A stretch of DNA of 64,000 nt from contig NZ_JALMEW010000002.1 of assembly GCF_023094245.1 (NCBI RefSeq), forward strand, positions 1 to 64,000, written 5' to 3'. The notes beneath the pieces were generated by a model. The model saw nothing but the letters and a program-made list of their open reading frames with translations, searched no databases and was not told where the DNA came from. The translations under genes and the position numbers were made by a program. This document shows, one piece after another, positions 18,778-27,363 of the stretch (positions are counted from its first letter, which is position 1; each line of letters starts with the position of its first letter). The DNA comes from Halomonas getboli (GTDB lineage: Bacteria; Pseudomonadota; Gammaproteobacteria; Pseudomonadales; Halomonadaceae).

Positions 18778-19229
18778 CAGCTCACCTCCAGGAAGGACAG
18801 CGGCCCCAGCGGCAGCGCCAGATCGAGGGCGAAGTTGAAGATCAGGAACACCACCACCCCGGCGATGCCGCCGACCACGTAGGCCCTGAGCGGGGTGGCG
18901 CCCATGCGCCAGCACAGCGTGCCCACCGCCAGCAGGGTGCTGAGGATGAAGCCCAGTGGCTGCAGCAGCGCGGTGTAGGCGATCAGCACCGCCACCGCGA
19001 TCACCAGCTCGACGCCGGTGCGGCTCCACGGCCAGGCGTTATCCGGGTCCGGGCGCACGATCAGGTAGAGGCTGGACAGCGCCAGCACCGCGGCCAGCAG
19101 ATAGGGGAAAGTCTCGGGGCCGACGCCCTCGGCCCCGCCGAACGGCTCGGGAAACTGGGTGGCGCCCCAGCCGTACGCGACGGCCAGGGCGATCAACAGG
19201 ACCCCGAAGATGCGGTCGTTGAAGGTCAT
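18777..19229 (-). CDS. tctB: Tripartite tricarboxylate transporter, small permease TctB
   Basis: A 150-aa membrane protein with four hydrophobic segments, typical of the poorly conserved TctB small subunit. It is recognised mainly from its size, topology and position between tctC and tctA, with single-base overlaps on both sides (TAATG with tctC, TGATG with tctA). The arrangement implies strict translational coupling of the three subunits. Confidence 0.88.
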   Translation of the reverse strand: MTFNDRIFGVLLIALAVAYGWGATQFPEPFGGAEGVGPETFPYLLAAVLALSSLYLIVRPDPDNAWPWSRTGVELVIAVAVLIAYTALLQPLGFILSTLLAVGTLCWRMGATPLRAYVVGGIAGVVVFLIFNFALDLALPLGPLSFLEVS

Positions 19230-20215
19230 TACTGGATCAGCCCGATATCTTTGGAGAGTTGGTTGATGTCGGCGATCTGGTCGGTGACGAACTGGTGGAA
19301 CTCATCGGCGCTCATGTGGAACGGCATCAGGCCGTTGCTGGCCATGACGTCCTTCCACTCCTGGCTCTCGTAGATGGTGTCCATGGCGTCCATCCAGTAC
19401 TGCTTGGCATCGTCGGAGACGTCGGCCGGCATGTAGAAGCCGCGCCAGTTCGGGCCGACCGCGTCGATGCCCTGCTCCTTGGCGGTGGGGATGTCGCTGA
19501 ACTCGCCCGGCAGGCGCTCGTCGGAGAGCACCGCCAGCACCCGCAGGTCGCCGGATTCCAGGAAGCCCTGAGCCTCGGTGATGTCACCGGTGAAGGCGTC
19601 GACGTGGCCGCCGACCACCTGGGTCATGGCCTCGCCACCGTTGTTGTACGACAGATAGGGAATGCGCGGCAGGTTGTCGACGCCAGCCGCCTTGGCGGCG
19701 ATCAGCACCTTGAGATGGTCCCAGCCGCCCTTGGCGCTGCCGCCGGCGAACTTGACGCTGCGCGGGTCATCCTTGAGCGCGTCCATCAGCTCGGGCAGAT
19801 CGTCGTACTCGGAGTCGTCGGCCACGGCGATCACGCCGTAGTCGGCGCCCAGTGCGCCCACCCAGTTGACCATGTCGGCGTTCATGCCCGGGAACTGGCC
19901 CTGGGCCAGGCGGGTGGTGGTGGCGGTGGAGGCCGCGACCAGCAGCTGGTCGTCGCCGGCGCGCTTGCTGACGGTGTGGGCATAGGCCACGCCGCCGCCG
20001 GCACCGGCCATGTTGATGGTCTGAACGCTGGCCGGCACGAGGCCCAGCTCTTCCATCACATTGCCCACGCTGCGGCAGGTGAAGTCCCAGCCGCCGCCCG
20101 GGTCGGCGGGCGCGATGCATTCGACCTTGCCTTCCGGCTCGAAGGCCATGACGGAACCGGCGCTGACGGTGAAGGCGGCAACGGCGACGAGCTTGAGCGG
20201 CGTTTTGATGGACAT
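19229..20215 (-). CDS. tctC: Tripartite tricarboxylate transporter, binding protein TctC
   Basis: Periplasmic carboxylate-binding protein, 328 aa. A signal peptide ends near residue 24 (GSVMAFEPEG). The mature N-terminus has the TctC/Bug-family VECIAPADPGGGWDFTCR segment, and later SAKGGWDHLKVL, YLSYNNGGEAMTQVVGGHVDA and GPNWRGFYMP. The start at 20215 has GAGGGG 9 nt upstream; the 585-aa open frame reaching 20986 is mostly shadow. It is first of the tctCBA operon and divergent from the iclR-type gene. Confidence 0.94.
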   Translation of the reverse strand: MSIKTPLKLVAVAAFTVSAGSVMAFEPEGKVECIAPADPGGGWDFTCRSVGNVMEELGLVPASVQTINMAGAGGGVAYAHTVSKRAGDDQLLVAASTATTTRLAQGQFPGMNADMVNWVGALGADYGVIAVADDSEYDDLPELMDALKDDPRSVKFAGGSAKGGWDHLKVLIAAKAAGVDNLPRIPYLSYNNGGEAMTQVVGGHVDAFTGDITEAQGFLESGDLRVLAVLSDERLPGEFSDIPTAKEQGIDAVGPNWRGFYMPADVSDDAKQYWMDAMDTIYESQEWKDVMASNGLMPFHMSADEFHQFVTDQIADINQLSKDIGLIQ

Positions 20216-20280
20216 TGTTGTGGTCCCCTCTGATGTTTTCATTGGCAGATCGGGTCGGGCTTGTCGGACGCTGACGACTC

Positions 20281-20298
20281 CCTTACAATTCTGTAAGG
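20281..20298. promoter_or_regulatory. Candidate operator between tctC and the iclR-type gene
   Basis: CCTTACA-ATTC-TGTAAGG is a perfect 7-bp inverted repeat with a 4-nt spacer. It is centred 75 nt upstream of tctC and about 158 nt upstream of the divergent regulator. The dyad fits binding by a dimer, either the neighbouring response regulator or the IclR-type protein. Which protein binds is unknown. Confidence 0.5.
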
Positions 20299-20446
20299 CA
20301 GAACAACGTTCCCTTGAGCGGAAAATTAGGCCGCCCGTGCCATGGGGGTCAATGCCGTTCGAGCGAATTGCGACCAAAGTTGCAAGGCGCCGGGCGACCG
20401 CCCACTCGAGCATGAGCACCCGACATGCACAACGAAAGGAGCCACG

Positions 20447-21055
20447 ATGGCGCAGGACCGCGTCGAGGCCGTGGAGCGCGCGCTGACCGTGCTCGAGGTC
20501 TTCGATTCTTCCCAGGAAGCGTTCGCCCTGGCCGAGCTGGCCGCGGCGACCGGCTTCTACAAGAGCACCCTGCTGCGGCTGCTGGGCTCGCTGGCGCGCT
20601 ACGACTACGTGCAGCGCGGCGACGACGGCCGCTGGCGGCTCGGCGGCAGCCCCGCGCGGCTGGCGCGGCGCCACGCCCCGACGCGGCAGCTGGCCGATCA
20701 CGTCCAGCCCTGGCTCGACCGCCTGGCCGCCGAGACCGGCGAGACCGCCGCCCTGCTGGCGATGCATCCCGGCGAGGTGGAGTGCCGGCTGGCCGCCCTG
20801 CCCGCGACGCCGCTGCGCCACGATCTGCACCCCGGCAGCCGCTGGCCGGCCGAACGCGACGCGGACCCGCGCCCGGGCCTGCCCGGCGGCGCCATGACCT
20901 GCCTGGCCCTGCCCGCCGCCGAAGGGGCGCCGCTGTGGCTGTCGCTGTCCGGCCCCGCCGGCCGCCTGGCCCCGGAGGCCGCACATGAGGCCCTGATCCG
21001 GGCGCGCGACGCCCTGACCGCGGCGCTCGCCGGCGAGAAGGAGGAGCCACGATGA
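20447..21055 (+). CDS. Short IclR-family transcriptional regulator
   Basis: A 202-aa protein whose N-terminus (RVEAVERALTVLEVFDSSQEAFALAELAAATGF region through YDYVQRGDDGRWRLG, residues 5-70) is a clear IclR winged helix. The remaining 130 residues resemble only part of the effector domain, so it is 50-70 residues shorter than usual. The ATG at 20447 follows AAGGAG. It overlaps the downstream response regulator (ATGATG), so it is the first gene of a four-gene overlapping unit. Probable role: controlling the divergent tct genes or its own operon. Confidence 0.82.
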   Translation: MAQDRVEAVERALTVLEVFDSSQEAFALAELAAATGFYKSTLLRLLGSLARYDYVQRGDDGRWRLGGSPARLARRHAPTRQLADHVQPWLDRLAAETGETAALLAMHPGEVECRLAALPATPLRHDLHPGSRWPAERDADPRPGLPGGAMTCLALPAAEGAPLWLSLSGPAGRLAPEAAHEALIRARDALTAALAGEKEEPR

Positions 21056-21711
21056 TGCTGCTGGTGGAAGACGATCGGCTGCTGGCGGAGACGCTGGTGG
21101 ACGCCCTGTCGCTGGAGGGGCACGGCGTCGAGCACCTGGCCGACGGCGAGGCCGCCCGGGCGCGGCTCGACGACCCCGACCACGGCCTGACGCTGGTGCT
21201 GCTCGACCTCAACCTGCCCGGCTGCGGCGGGCTCGAGGTGCTCGAGACCCTGCGCCGCCACGACGCCGACACCCCGGTGCTGATCCTCACCGCCCGCGGC
21301 GCGGTGGAGGACCGCGTGCGCGGACTCGATCTCGGCGCCGACGACTACCTGGCCAAGCCCTTCGCCCTGGACGAGCTCGAGGCCCGGGTGCGTGCCCTGC
21401 TGCGCCGCCGCGAGCGCGGCCAGGCGCTGCAGGTCGGCCCGCTGGCCTTCGACGCCCCGGCCCAGCGCTTCACCCTCGACGGCGAGGCCCTGGCCCTGCC
21501 GCCGCGGGAACAGCGTCTGCTGGCCTGCCTGATGCGCCACGGCGGCGAGCCAGTCGACAAGGCACGGCTCGCCGAGGAAGCCTTCCAGGGCGAAGCCATG
21601 GGCGACAACGCCATCGAGGTCTACGTCCACCGCCTGCGCAAGCGCCTGGCCGGCAGCGCCGTCGCCCTGCGCACCGTACGCGGCCTGGGGTATCTGCTGG
21701 AGGCCACGTGA
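21052..21711 (+). CDS. tctD: OmpR-family response regulator, TctD-like
   Basis: A 219-aa two-domain regulator. The receiver has the acidic pocket EDD (residues 6-8), phospho-acceptor Asp52 in LLDLNLPG and the conserved Lys in AKPFA near residue 104. The C-terminal winged helix ends IEVYVHRLRKRL and RTVRGLGYLLE. It overlaps the iclR-type stop by 4 nt and the kinase start (GTGA). Location next to tctCBA supports the TctD assignment, which is an inference from context and family. Confidence 0.88.
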   Translation: MMLLVEDDRLLAETLVDALSLEGHGVEHLADGEAARARLDDPDHGLTLVLLDLNLPGCGGLEVLETLRRHDADTPVLILTARGAVEDRVRGLDLGADDYLAKPFALDELEARVRALLRRRERGQALQVGPLAFDAPAQRFTLDGEALALPPREQRLLACLMRHGGEPVDKARLAEEAFQGEAMGDNAIEVYVHRLRKRLAGSAVALRTVRGLGYLLEAT

Positions 21712-23081
21712 CCCGGCGCGACAGCCTGTATCGCCGGCTGCTGACCTGGCTGCTGCTGCCGCTGATGGCGCTGGGCGCACTGATGGTGCTCCAGGCCTGG
21801 ATCGAGGCGCGCCACACCGCCGACCGGGCCTTCGACCGCCTGCTAGAGGCTGCCACCCTGGCCATCGCCGAGCAGGTGCAGTGGCAGGACGACCGCCTGT
21901 GGCTCGACCTGCCACCCGCCGCCCTGGAAATGCTCGCCACCGATGCCGAGGAGCGTGTTTTCTATGCGCTCTACGACGCTCGCGGGCGTTTCGTCACCGG
22001 CAACGCCGATCTGCCCGGCCTGCCTCGCGATGACGATGCGACCGGCGGCCAGCTGCACTTCCGCGACCTGGTGTGGCACGGCCTCGAACTGCGCCAGGGC
22101 ATCCGCCGCGCCAGCCTCGAGGACTGGCGCTCGCGCGAACGCTTCGAGGTACGCGTCGCCCATACCCGCGAAGGGCGCGAGCGCCTCACCGGCGAGCTGC
22201 TGCGCGCCAACCTGGCCTACATCCTGGGCATGGCCGGGCTCGCCGCCGCCGTCGTGGTGTTGGCCATCCGCGGCGCCCTGACCCCGTTGAGCCGCCTGCG
22301 CCACGCCATCCGTGCCCGCGACCCTCGCACCCTGGCCCCGCTGGAGCTGCCGCTGCCACGGGAACTGGCCGAGCTGCGCGAGACGCTCAACGAACTGCTG
22401 GCGCGGATGCGCCGGGTCAAGGCCAACCAGGAGCGCTTCATCGGCGATGCCTCCCATCAGCTGCGCACGCCGCTGGCCGGGCTCTCGACCCGCGCCGAGC
22501 TGGCCCTGCGCCAGGACGACCCGCAGCGCTGGCGGGAGGCCCTGGAGGCGATGCAGACCACCAGCACCCGAGCCTCGCACCTGGCCGTTCAGCTGCTGTC
22601 GCTGACACGGCTCGACAACCCCGAATACCGCCCCGAACTCACGGCGCTGGCCCTCGACGACCTGGCCCGAGGCGCCGTTCGCCGCCACTGGAGCGCCTGC
22701 CATCGTGCCGGCATCGACCTGGGGCTGGAGGCGCCGGACGCGCCGGTGATCGTGGCCGGGCTCGACTGGCAGCTCGAGGAGGCGCTGGCCAATCTGATCG
22801 ACAACGCGCGGCGCTACGGCGCCTCACGCATCACCGTGCGGGTCATCGCGCATCCGCCCGCCCTCGAGGTCGAGGACGACGGACCCGGCATCGCCGAAGA
22901 CCAGCGCCTGCTGATGCTGCGCCCCTTCCATCGCGGCAGCGACGACCCGGACGGCTCGGGACTGGGGCTCGCCATCGTCGACGGCATCGCCCGCAGCCAC
23001 GGCGCCCGGCTGCGTCTCGACGCCGGCCGGGACGGCCACGGGCTCAGGGTCGGCCTGCACTTTCCGGAGGAATCCGCATGA
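21708..23081 (+). CDS. tctE: Sensor histidine kinase, TctE-like
   Basis: A 457-aa membrane kinase starting at a GTG that overlaps the response regulator stop. Two transmembrane segments (about residues 12-30 and 166-186) flank a periplasmic domain of roughly 135 residues. The H-box GDASHQLRTPL has the phospho-acceptor His250, the N-box is EEALANLIDNARRYG, and the ATP lid includes DDGPGIAEDQ and GSGLGLAIVDGIARSHG. The periplasmic domain is placed to sense a carboxylate or a loaded binding protein. Confidence 0.9.
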   Translation: MTRRDSLYRRLLTWLLLPLMALGALMVLQAWIEARHTADRAFDRLLEAATLAIAEQVQWQDDRLWLDLPPAALEMLATDAEERVFYALYDARGRFVTGNADLPGLPRDDDATGGQLHFRDLVWHGLELRQGIRRASLEDWRSRERFEVRVAHTREGRERLTGELLRANLAYILGMAGLAAAVVVLAIRGALTPLSRLRHAIRARDPRTLAPLELPLPRELAELRETLNELLARMRRVKANQERFIGDASHQLRTPLAGLSTRAELALRQDDPQRWREALEAMQTTSTRASHLAVQLLSLTRLDNPEYRPELTALALDDLARGAVRRHWSACHRAGIDLGLEAPDAPVIVAGLDWQLEEALANLIDNARRYGASRITVRVIAHPPALEVEDDGPGIAEDQRLLMLRPFHRGSDDPDGSGLGLAIVDGIARSHGARLRLDAGRDGHGLRVGLHFPEESA

Positions 23082-24181
23082 GACACCATCGCTGGCTGAT
23101 ACTGACGTGGCTGTGGCTATGCATAGGGTCATGGCTGTGCCTGGCCCCGCTCGCCGGCGCCGACGAGCGGCTGCGCTACCCGGCCGAGCCGGCAGACGAC
23201 GAGGCATCGGGCGAGCTGGTCGTCCACGGCGCCCTGGACCTGGTCTACGCCCGCCCGCTGTTCGAGGCCTTCCATGCCCGCCATCCGGGCATCGCGCTGA
23301 CCTATCGCAATCTCGACACCCTCACCCTGCATCGCCGCTTTCTCGCCCATCCCGACGAGGTCGACGTGCTGATGTCCTCGGCCATGCCCTGGCAATACCG
23401 ACTGGCCAACGACGGCCACGCCCGCCCACTGACCTCGCCCCAGGCCATGGCCTGGCCGGCCTGGGCGCGCTGGCGCCACGAGCTGTTCGCCTTCACCTTC
23501 GAGCCGATCGTGATGGTGGTGCGCCGCGAGCTGATCGAGCGCTTCGGCCGCCCCGACAGTCACGCCGAGCTGCTCACGCTGCTCGAGCAGCATCCCGAGG
23601 CGCTGCGCGGCCGGGTCGTGACCTACGACCCGGAGGCGAGCGGCGCAGGCTACGGCTACGCCATTCAGGAATCACGCCTGACGCCGCGATACTGGGACCT
23701 GGTCACCGCCTTCGGTGACACGGACACGGCGCTGGCCACCACCACCGGCGAGATGCTGGACGGCCTCGACAGCGGCCGCTACTGGCTGGGCTACAACCTG
23801 CTAGGCAGCTACGCCAGGGCGGTCGCCGACGCCAATCCGGCGCTAGAGATCGTGGTGCCCGACGACTACGCCCTGGTGACCCAGCGCCTCGCCTTGATGC
23901 CGCGCCAGGCACCACACCCGGAGAACGCCCGGCGCTTCATGGACTTCCTGCTCGGCGAGGCGGGCCAGCGGGTGATCGCCGAGGACACACCGCTGGGCGC
24001 CGTGCATCCGACTCTGGCGGGCCCTGGCACGGCCGCGGCCCTGCGCGAGACCCACGGCGAGGCGCTGAGGCCGGTGTCGCTGGGGCCCGGGCTGCTGGCG
24101 ACGCTGGACGATCTCAAGCGCCAGGCGCTGCTGACGCGCTGGAAGAGGGAGTTCACGCGCGCGGAGGCCGCGTCACCCTGA
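23078..24181 (+). CDS. Orphan periplasmic substrate-binding protein linked to the two-component system
   Basis: A 367-aa secreted protein with a signal peptide ending LAGADE near residue 26. It belongs to the family-1 solute-binding type (iron/2-aminoethylphosphonate-like), with GELVVHGALDLVYARPLFEAF at the mature N-terminus and TYDPEASGAGYGYAI centrally. It overlaps the kinase stop by 4 nt and no permease or ATPase gene is near. This layout recalls PgtC, a binding-protein-like partner of the PgtAB two-component system, suggesting it serves as a sensor subunit. That role is inference. Confidence 0.8.
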   Translation: MRHHRWLILTWLWLCIGSWLCLAPLAGADERLRYPAEPADDEASGELVVHGALDLVYARPLFEAFHARHPGIALTYRNLDTLTLHRRFLAHPDEVDVLMSSAMPWQYRLANDGHARPLTSPQAMAWPAWARWRHELFAFTFEPIVMVVRRELIERFGRPDSHAELLTLLEQHPEALRGRVVTYDPEASGAGYGYAIQESRLTPRYWDLVTAFGDTDTALATTTGEMLDGLDSGRYWLGYNLLGSYARAVADANPALEIVVPDDYALVTQRLALMPRQAPHPENARRFMDFLLGEAGQRVIAEDTPLGAVHPTLAGPGTAAALRETHGEALRPVSLGPGLLATLDDLKRQALLTRWKREFTRAEAASP

Positions 24182-24198
24182 AGGGCGACGCGGCCTCC
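24163..24198. terminator. Hairpin between convergent genes
   Basis: A perfect 12-bp stem (24163-24174 with 24187-24198) with a 12-nt loop overlaps the stop codon of the binding-protein gene and precedes the end of the convergent rlpA-like gene. There is no T tract on either side. It may work for both strands. Confidence 0.5.
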
Positions 24199-24218
24199 GG
24201 TGTCGGAGATGACGCGAA

Positions 24219-24647
24219 TCAGTTGGCCAGGCTGAGCTGGACCGGTGCGGTGCCCCGATGGAGCATGCCGAGCGCGCGGGCGGCACTCTTGGAGAGATCG
24301 ATCACGCGGCCGGCGATATAGGGGCCGCGGTCGTTGATCAGCACCTCGACCTGGCGGCCGTTGTCGGGCCGGGTCACCAGCACCTTGGTGCCGAGCGGCA
24401 GGGTGCGGTGGGCGGCGGTGAGCTGGCGCTGGTCGAAGGCTTCGCCGCTGGCCGTGGTGCGGCCCTGGAAGCGGTCGCTGTAGTAGGACGCGACGCCCTT
24501 CTGAATCGGCGCTTCGGCGTCGTCCTCGTGGGCCAGAGCCGGGCCGGTGCCGATCAGCGCCCCCAGGGTCATGGCCAGGAGCGCCGCGCTCAGCGCGCGT
24601 CGACGCCAGTCGGAGCGGGCGCTGCCCGCCCTGCCGGAAATTCCCAT
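24219..24647 (-). CDS. RlpA-like septal-ring/double-psi beta-barrel protein
   Basis: A 142-aa exported protein. The signal peptide ends near residue 39 (GPALAHED). The rest is a single RlpA double-psi beta-barrel: GVASYYSDRFQGRTTASGE, then AAHRTLPLGTKVLVT and VLINDRGPYIAGRVIDLSKSAA, with the conserved His and Asp of the putative lytic transglycosylase site. Full RlpA is a lipoprotein with a SPOR domain; this protein has neither a lipobox nor SPOR, so it is a short homologue acting on or binding peptidoglycan. Confidence 0.88.
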   Translation of the reverse strand: MGISGRAGSARSDWRRRALSAALLAMTLGALIGTGPALAHEDDAEAPIQKGVASYYSDRFQGRTTASGEAFDQRQLTAAHRTLPLGTKVLVTRPDNGRQVEVLINDRGPYIAGRVIDLSKSAARALGMLHRGTAPVQLSLAN

Positions 24648-24690
24648 GTGTCACCTCGAAATGACGTGGGCACCAATCGACCTCCCGCGA

Positions 24691-25566
24691 TCAGGCGCCG
24701 TCAGACGTATCGGTCGGTGTCGGGTGCTTTCCCTGCAGCCAACCGTGACTGGCGGCTCGTTCGCTATCGAACCAGGCCAGCGCGTCGTGCAATGTCACCA
24801 CCGTGCCGACGATGATGAGTGTCGGAGGTCGGATGGTAGCCAACTCATCGGCCGACGGCAACTTCGCCAGGCTCGCCACATGGACCCGCTGGCGCGCCGT
24901 GGTGCCCTGCTCGATCAGCGCCAGCGGCGTGTCACCCGCCAGGCCATGCGCGCGAAGCTGCTCGCTGATGATCGTCAGACTGCCCAGGCCCATGTAGAAC
25001 ACCAGGGTCTGGCCGGGGCTGGCCAGCGCCGGCCAGTCCAGATCGCAGCTGCCGTTGCGCAGGTGACCGGTGATGAAGCGCACCGACTGGGCGTGGTCGC
25101 GATGGGTCAGCGGAATGCCGGCGTAGGCGGCGCAGCCCGAAGCCGCGGTGATACCCGGCACCACCTCGACCTCGACGCCGGCGGCGACCAGGGTTTCCAG
25201 CTCCTCGCCACCGCGGCCGAAGATGAAGGGGTCGCCGCCCTTCAGCCGTACCACGCGCTTTCCGGCCAGCGCCCAGTCGACCAGCGCCTGGTTGATGCCC
25301 TCCTGGGGCACGCTGTGATCGGAGCGCGCCTTGCCGACGTAGAGCCGCTGCGCCTCGGGATTGGCCAGGGCCAGGATCTCGTCGCTGACCAGCCGGTCGT
25401 GGAGGATGACGTCGGCGGCCTGCAGGCGCCGCAGCGCCTTGATGGTCAGCAGCTCCGGGTCGCCCGGGCCGGCCCCGATCAGGCTAACGCGCCCGGGGGC
25501 CAGCTCGGATGCCGCGGGGGGAAGTCGGAGTTCCGGCGAGGCGGACGGGGAAGTCGCGGCACACAT
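24691..25566 (-). CDS. cobA: Uroporphyrinogen-III C-methyltransferase
   Basis: S-adenosylmethionine-dependent enzyme making precorrin-2, the branch point to siroheme (for sulfite and nitrite reductases) and cobalamin. The 291-aa protein has [14 protein letters not shown] near residue 28, [16 protein letters not shown] near residue 107 and [21 protein letters not shown] near residue 136, all SUMT hallmarks. It is a stand-alone CobA rather than a CysG fusion. Siroheme demand links it to nitrogen or sulfur assimilation, but no such gene is adjacent. Confidence 0.95.
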   Translation of the reverse strand: MCAATSPSASPELRLPPAASELAPGRVSLIGAGPGDPELLTIKALRRLQAADVILHDRLVSDEILALANPEAQRLYVGKARSDHSVPQEGINQALVDWALAGKRVVRLKGGDPFIFGRGGEELETLVAAGVEVEVVPGITAASGCAAYAGIPLTHRDHAQSVRFITGHLRNGSCDLDWPALASPGQTLVFYMGLGSLTIISEQLRAHGLAGDTPLALIEQGTTARQRVHVASLAKLPSADELATIRPPTLIIVGTVVTLHDALAWFDSERAASHGWLQGKHPTPTDTSDGA

Positions 25567-25688
25567 ATTCCAATATCTCGGGTAGAAAATATTTTATATG
25601 CGATAAAGTAATTAATTTGCCGACAAAATGCCACTCCCGCCTCGCCCCTGGCGTCCGATATCGCCACCCGACCGATACCCGAAACGAC

Positions 25689-25714
25689 GCGGCCCCCGCC
25701 GAAGCGGGGGCCGC
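25689..25714 (-). terminator. Terminator hairpin of the sodium-dependent transporter gene
   Basis: A perfect 11-bp GC stem (25689-25699 with 25704-25714) with a CGAA tetraloop lies 24 nt after the transporter stop codon. On the minus strand it is followed by GTCGTTTCGGG, a weak T run. Confidence 0.6.
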
Positions 25715-25737
25715 GAACGCATCAGGCGACGGCGATG

Positions 25738-27198
25738 TCAGGCAGACAGCGTCTGCTTCAGCCGGGGGCTGGCGAACTCGCCGATCAGCGTGATCACCGC
25801 CAGCGCCAGCAGCAGCCAGGGCCACTGCACGCCGAACTCCAGGGTGGCGATGCCCAGGGCGTCGAGGAACACCACCACGATGCCCAGGGGGCTAACGTAA
25901 CGCACCATGAACAGCCACAGGGCATGCACCGCCGGCGGCAGACCGAGCTCCTCGCGCATGGCCTCGCCGTTGAGCACGAAGCCCGCCAGCAGGGCCACGC
26001 CCAGGCCGCCGAGCGGCATCATCCAGCGCGAGGTCAGGTAGTCCAGCCAGCCGAAGAAGTTCTTGCCGCCCAGGGTCCACTCGGCGCCGACGTTGAACGA
26101 CAGCATGGCCAGGGTGCTGATGATCCACAGCACGATGCCGACACCCCAGGCCGCCGTGCGACGCGAGATGCCCTTGTTGTCGGTCAGCCAGGACACGGTG
26201 GCCTCGACCATGGAGATCGACGAGGTCAGCGCGGCCATGGACAGCATGACGAAGAACAGCGCGCCGAACAGGGTGCCCAGCGGCATGGCCTGGAAGGCCA
26301 GCGGCAGGCTCATGAAGATCAGCCCCGGGCCGCTGCCCGGCTCCATGCCGTTGGCGAAGATCACCGGGAAGATCGCCAGGCCGGCCATCAGTGCCACCAG
26401 GGTGTCGGCTGCCGCCACGCTCAGGGTGGTACGGCCGATGGAGGCATTGCGCGGCAGGTAGCTGCCGTAGGTCAGGATCGCGCCGGAGGCCAGCGACAGG
26501 GTGAAGAAGGCATGACCCATGGCCGCCAGCATGCCTTCGCTGGAGAGGCTGCCGGCGTTGAAGGCGAACAGGAAGTGGACCGCCTCGCCGAAGCCGCCGG
26601 AAAAGGCGCCATAGACGATCATGATCACCAGCATCACGACCATGCCCGGCATCATCCAGCCGACGCTCTTCTCGATGCCGGCCTGCACGCCCTTGCCGAC
26701 GATCACCATGGTGGCGAGCGTGACCAGGGTGCTCCAGAAGCCCAGATTGAGCGGATTGGCGTTGTTGGCGCCGAAGATGGCCGCCATGTCGTCCACGCTG
26801 GAGCCGGCCAGGCCGCCGGTCAGCATCTTCCACAGGTAGGAGAAGGACCAGCCGGCCACCACCACGTAGAAGCACAGGATCATGAAGCCGCACAGCATGG
26901 CCATCCAGCCGAGCAGCGACCAGGCCGAGGCGCCCTTCGATTCGGCACTCACCCGGCGGATGGCGTCGATGGGGCTGCCGCGGCCGCGGCGGCCCAGGGC
27001 GATCTCGGTCATCATCACCGGCACGCCGATGGCCAGGATGCAGGCCAGATAGACCAGCACGAAGGCCCCGCCGCCGTATTCGCCGGTCATGTAGGGGAAC
27101 TTCCAGACGTTGCCCAGGCCGACCGCGGAGCCGGTCGCCGCCAGGACGAAGCCCCAGCGGCCCAGCCACTGAGTACGGGGTTGTGAGTCGTTAGTCAT
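25738..27198 (-). CDS. Neurotransmitter:sodium symporter family transporter
   Basis: A 486-aa polytopic protein with about 12 hydrophobic segments. The N-terminal GSAVGLGNVWKFPYMTGEYGG region (near residues 24-44) is the conserved sodium- and substrate-binding first helix of the SNF/LeuT family. Members import amino acids or related amines with sodium. The ATG at 27198 starts the conserved MTNDSQPRTQW; the upstream frame is unsupported. It lies 165 nt downstream of hpd on the same strand, so an aromatic amino acid substrate is possible but unproven. Confidence 0.88.
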   Translation of the reverse strand: MTNDSQPRTQWLGRWGFVLAATGSAVGLGNVWKFPYMTGEYGGGAFVLVYLACILAIGVPVMMTEIALGRRGRGSPIDAIRRVSAESKGASAWSLLGWMAMLCGFMILCFYVVVAGWSFSYLWKMLTGGLAGSSVDDMAAIFGANNANPLNLGFWSTLVTLATMVIVGKGVQAGIEKSVGWMMPGMVVMLVIMIVYGAFSGGFGEAVHFLFAFNAGSLSSEGMLAAMGHAFFTLSLASGAILTYGSYLPRNASIGRTTLSVAAADTLVALMAGLAIFPVIFANGMEPGSGPGLIFMSLPLAFQAMPLGTLFGALFFVMLSMAALTSSISMVEATVSWLTDNKGISRRTAAWGVGIVLWIISTLAMLSFNVGAEWTLGGKNFFGWLDYLTSRWMMPLGGLGVALLAGFVLNGEAMREELGLPPAVHALWLFMVRYVSPLGIVVVFLDALGIATLEFGVQWPWLLLALAVITLIGEFASPRLKQTLSA

Positions 27199-27363
27199 GT
27201 CACACCAGGGATCACGGAACTGTTGTTGTCGCCGCCACGCAGCATGGGGCCACCGCAGGGCGGCCATTGTGACGGATTTTATCGTGGTTGGGCAGGGAGA
27301 CGGCGGATTGTTCTGGTTTCCGCCTCCCGCCCTGACCGGTTCTCCGGCCGTATCTGGACGCTA

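Noticed and set aside
22073-24181. A 702-codon open frame as one long protein
   Set aside because: Its first part is the antiphase shadow of the histidine kinase; only the part from 23078, with a signal peptide and overlapping start, is a real gene.
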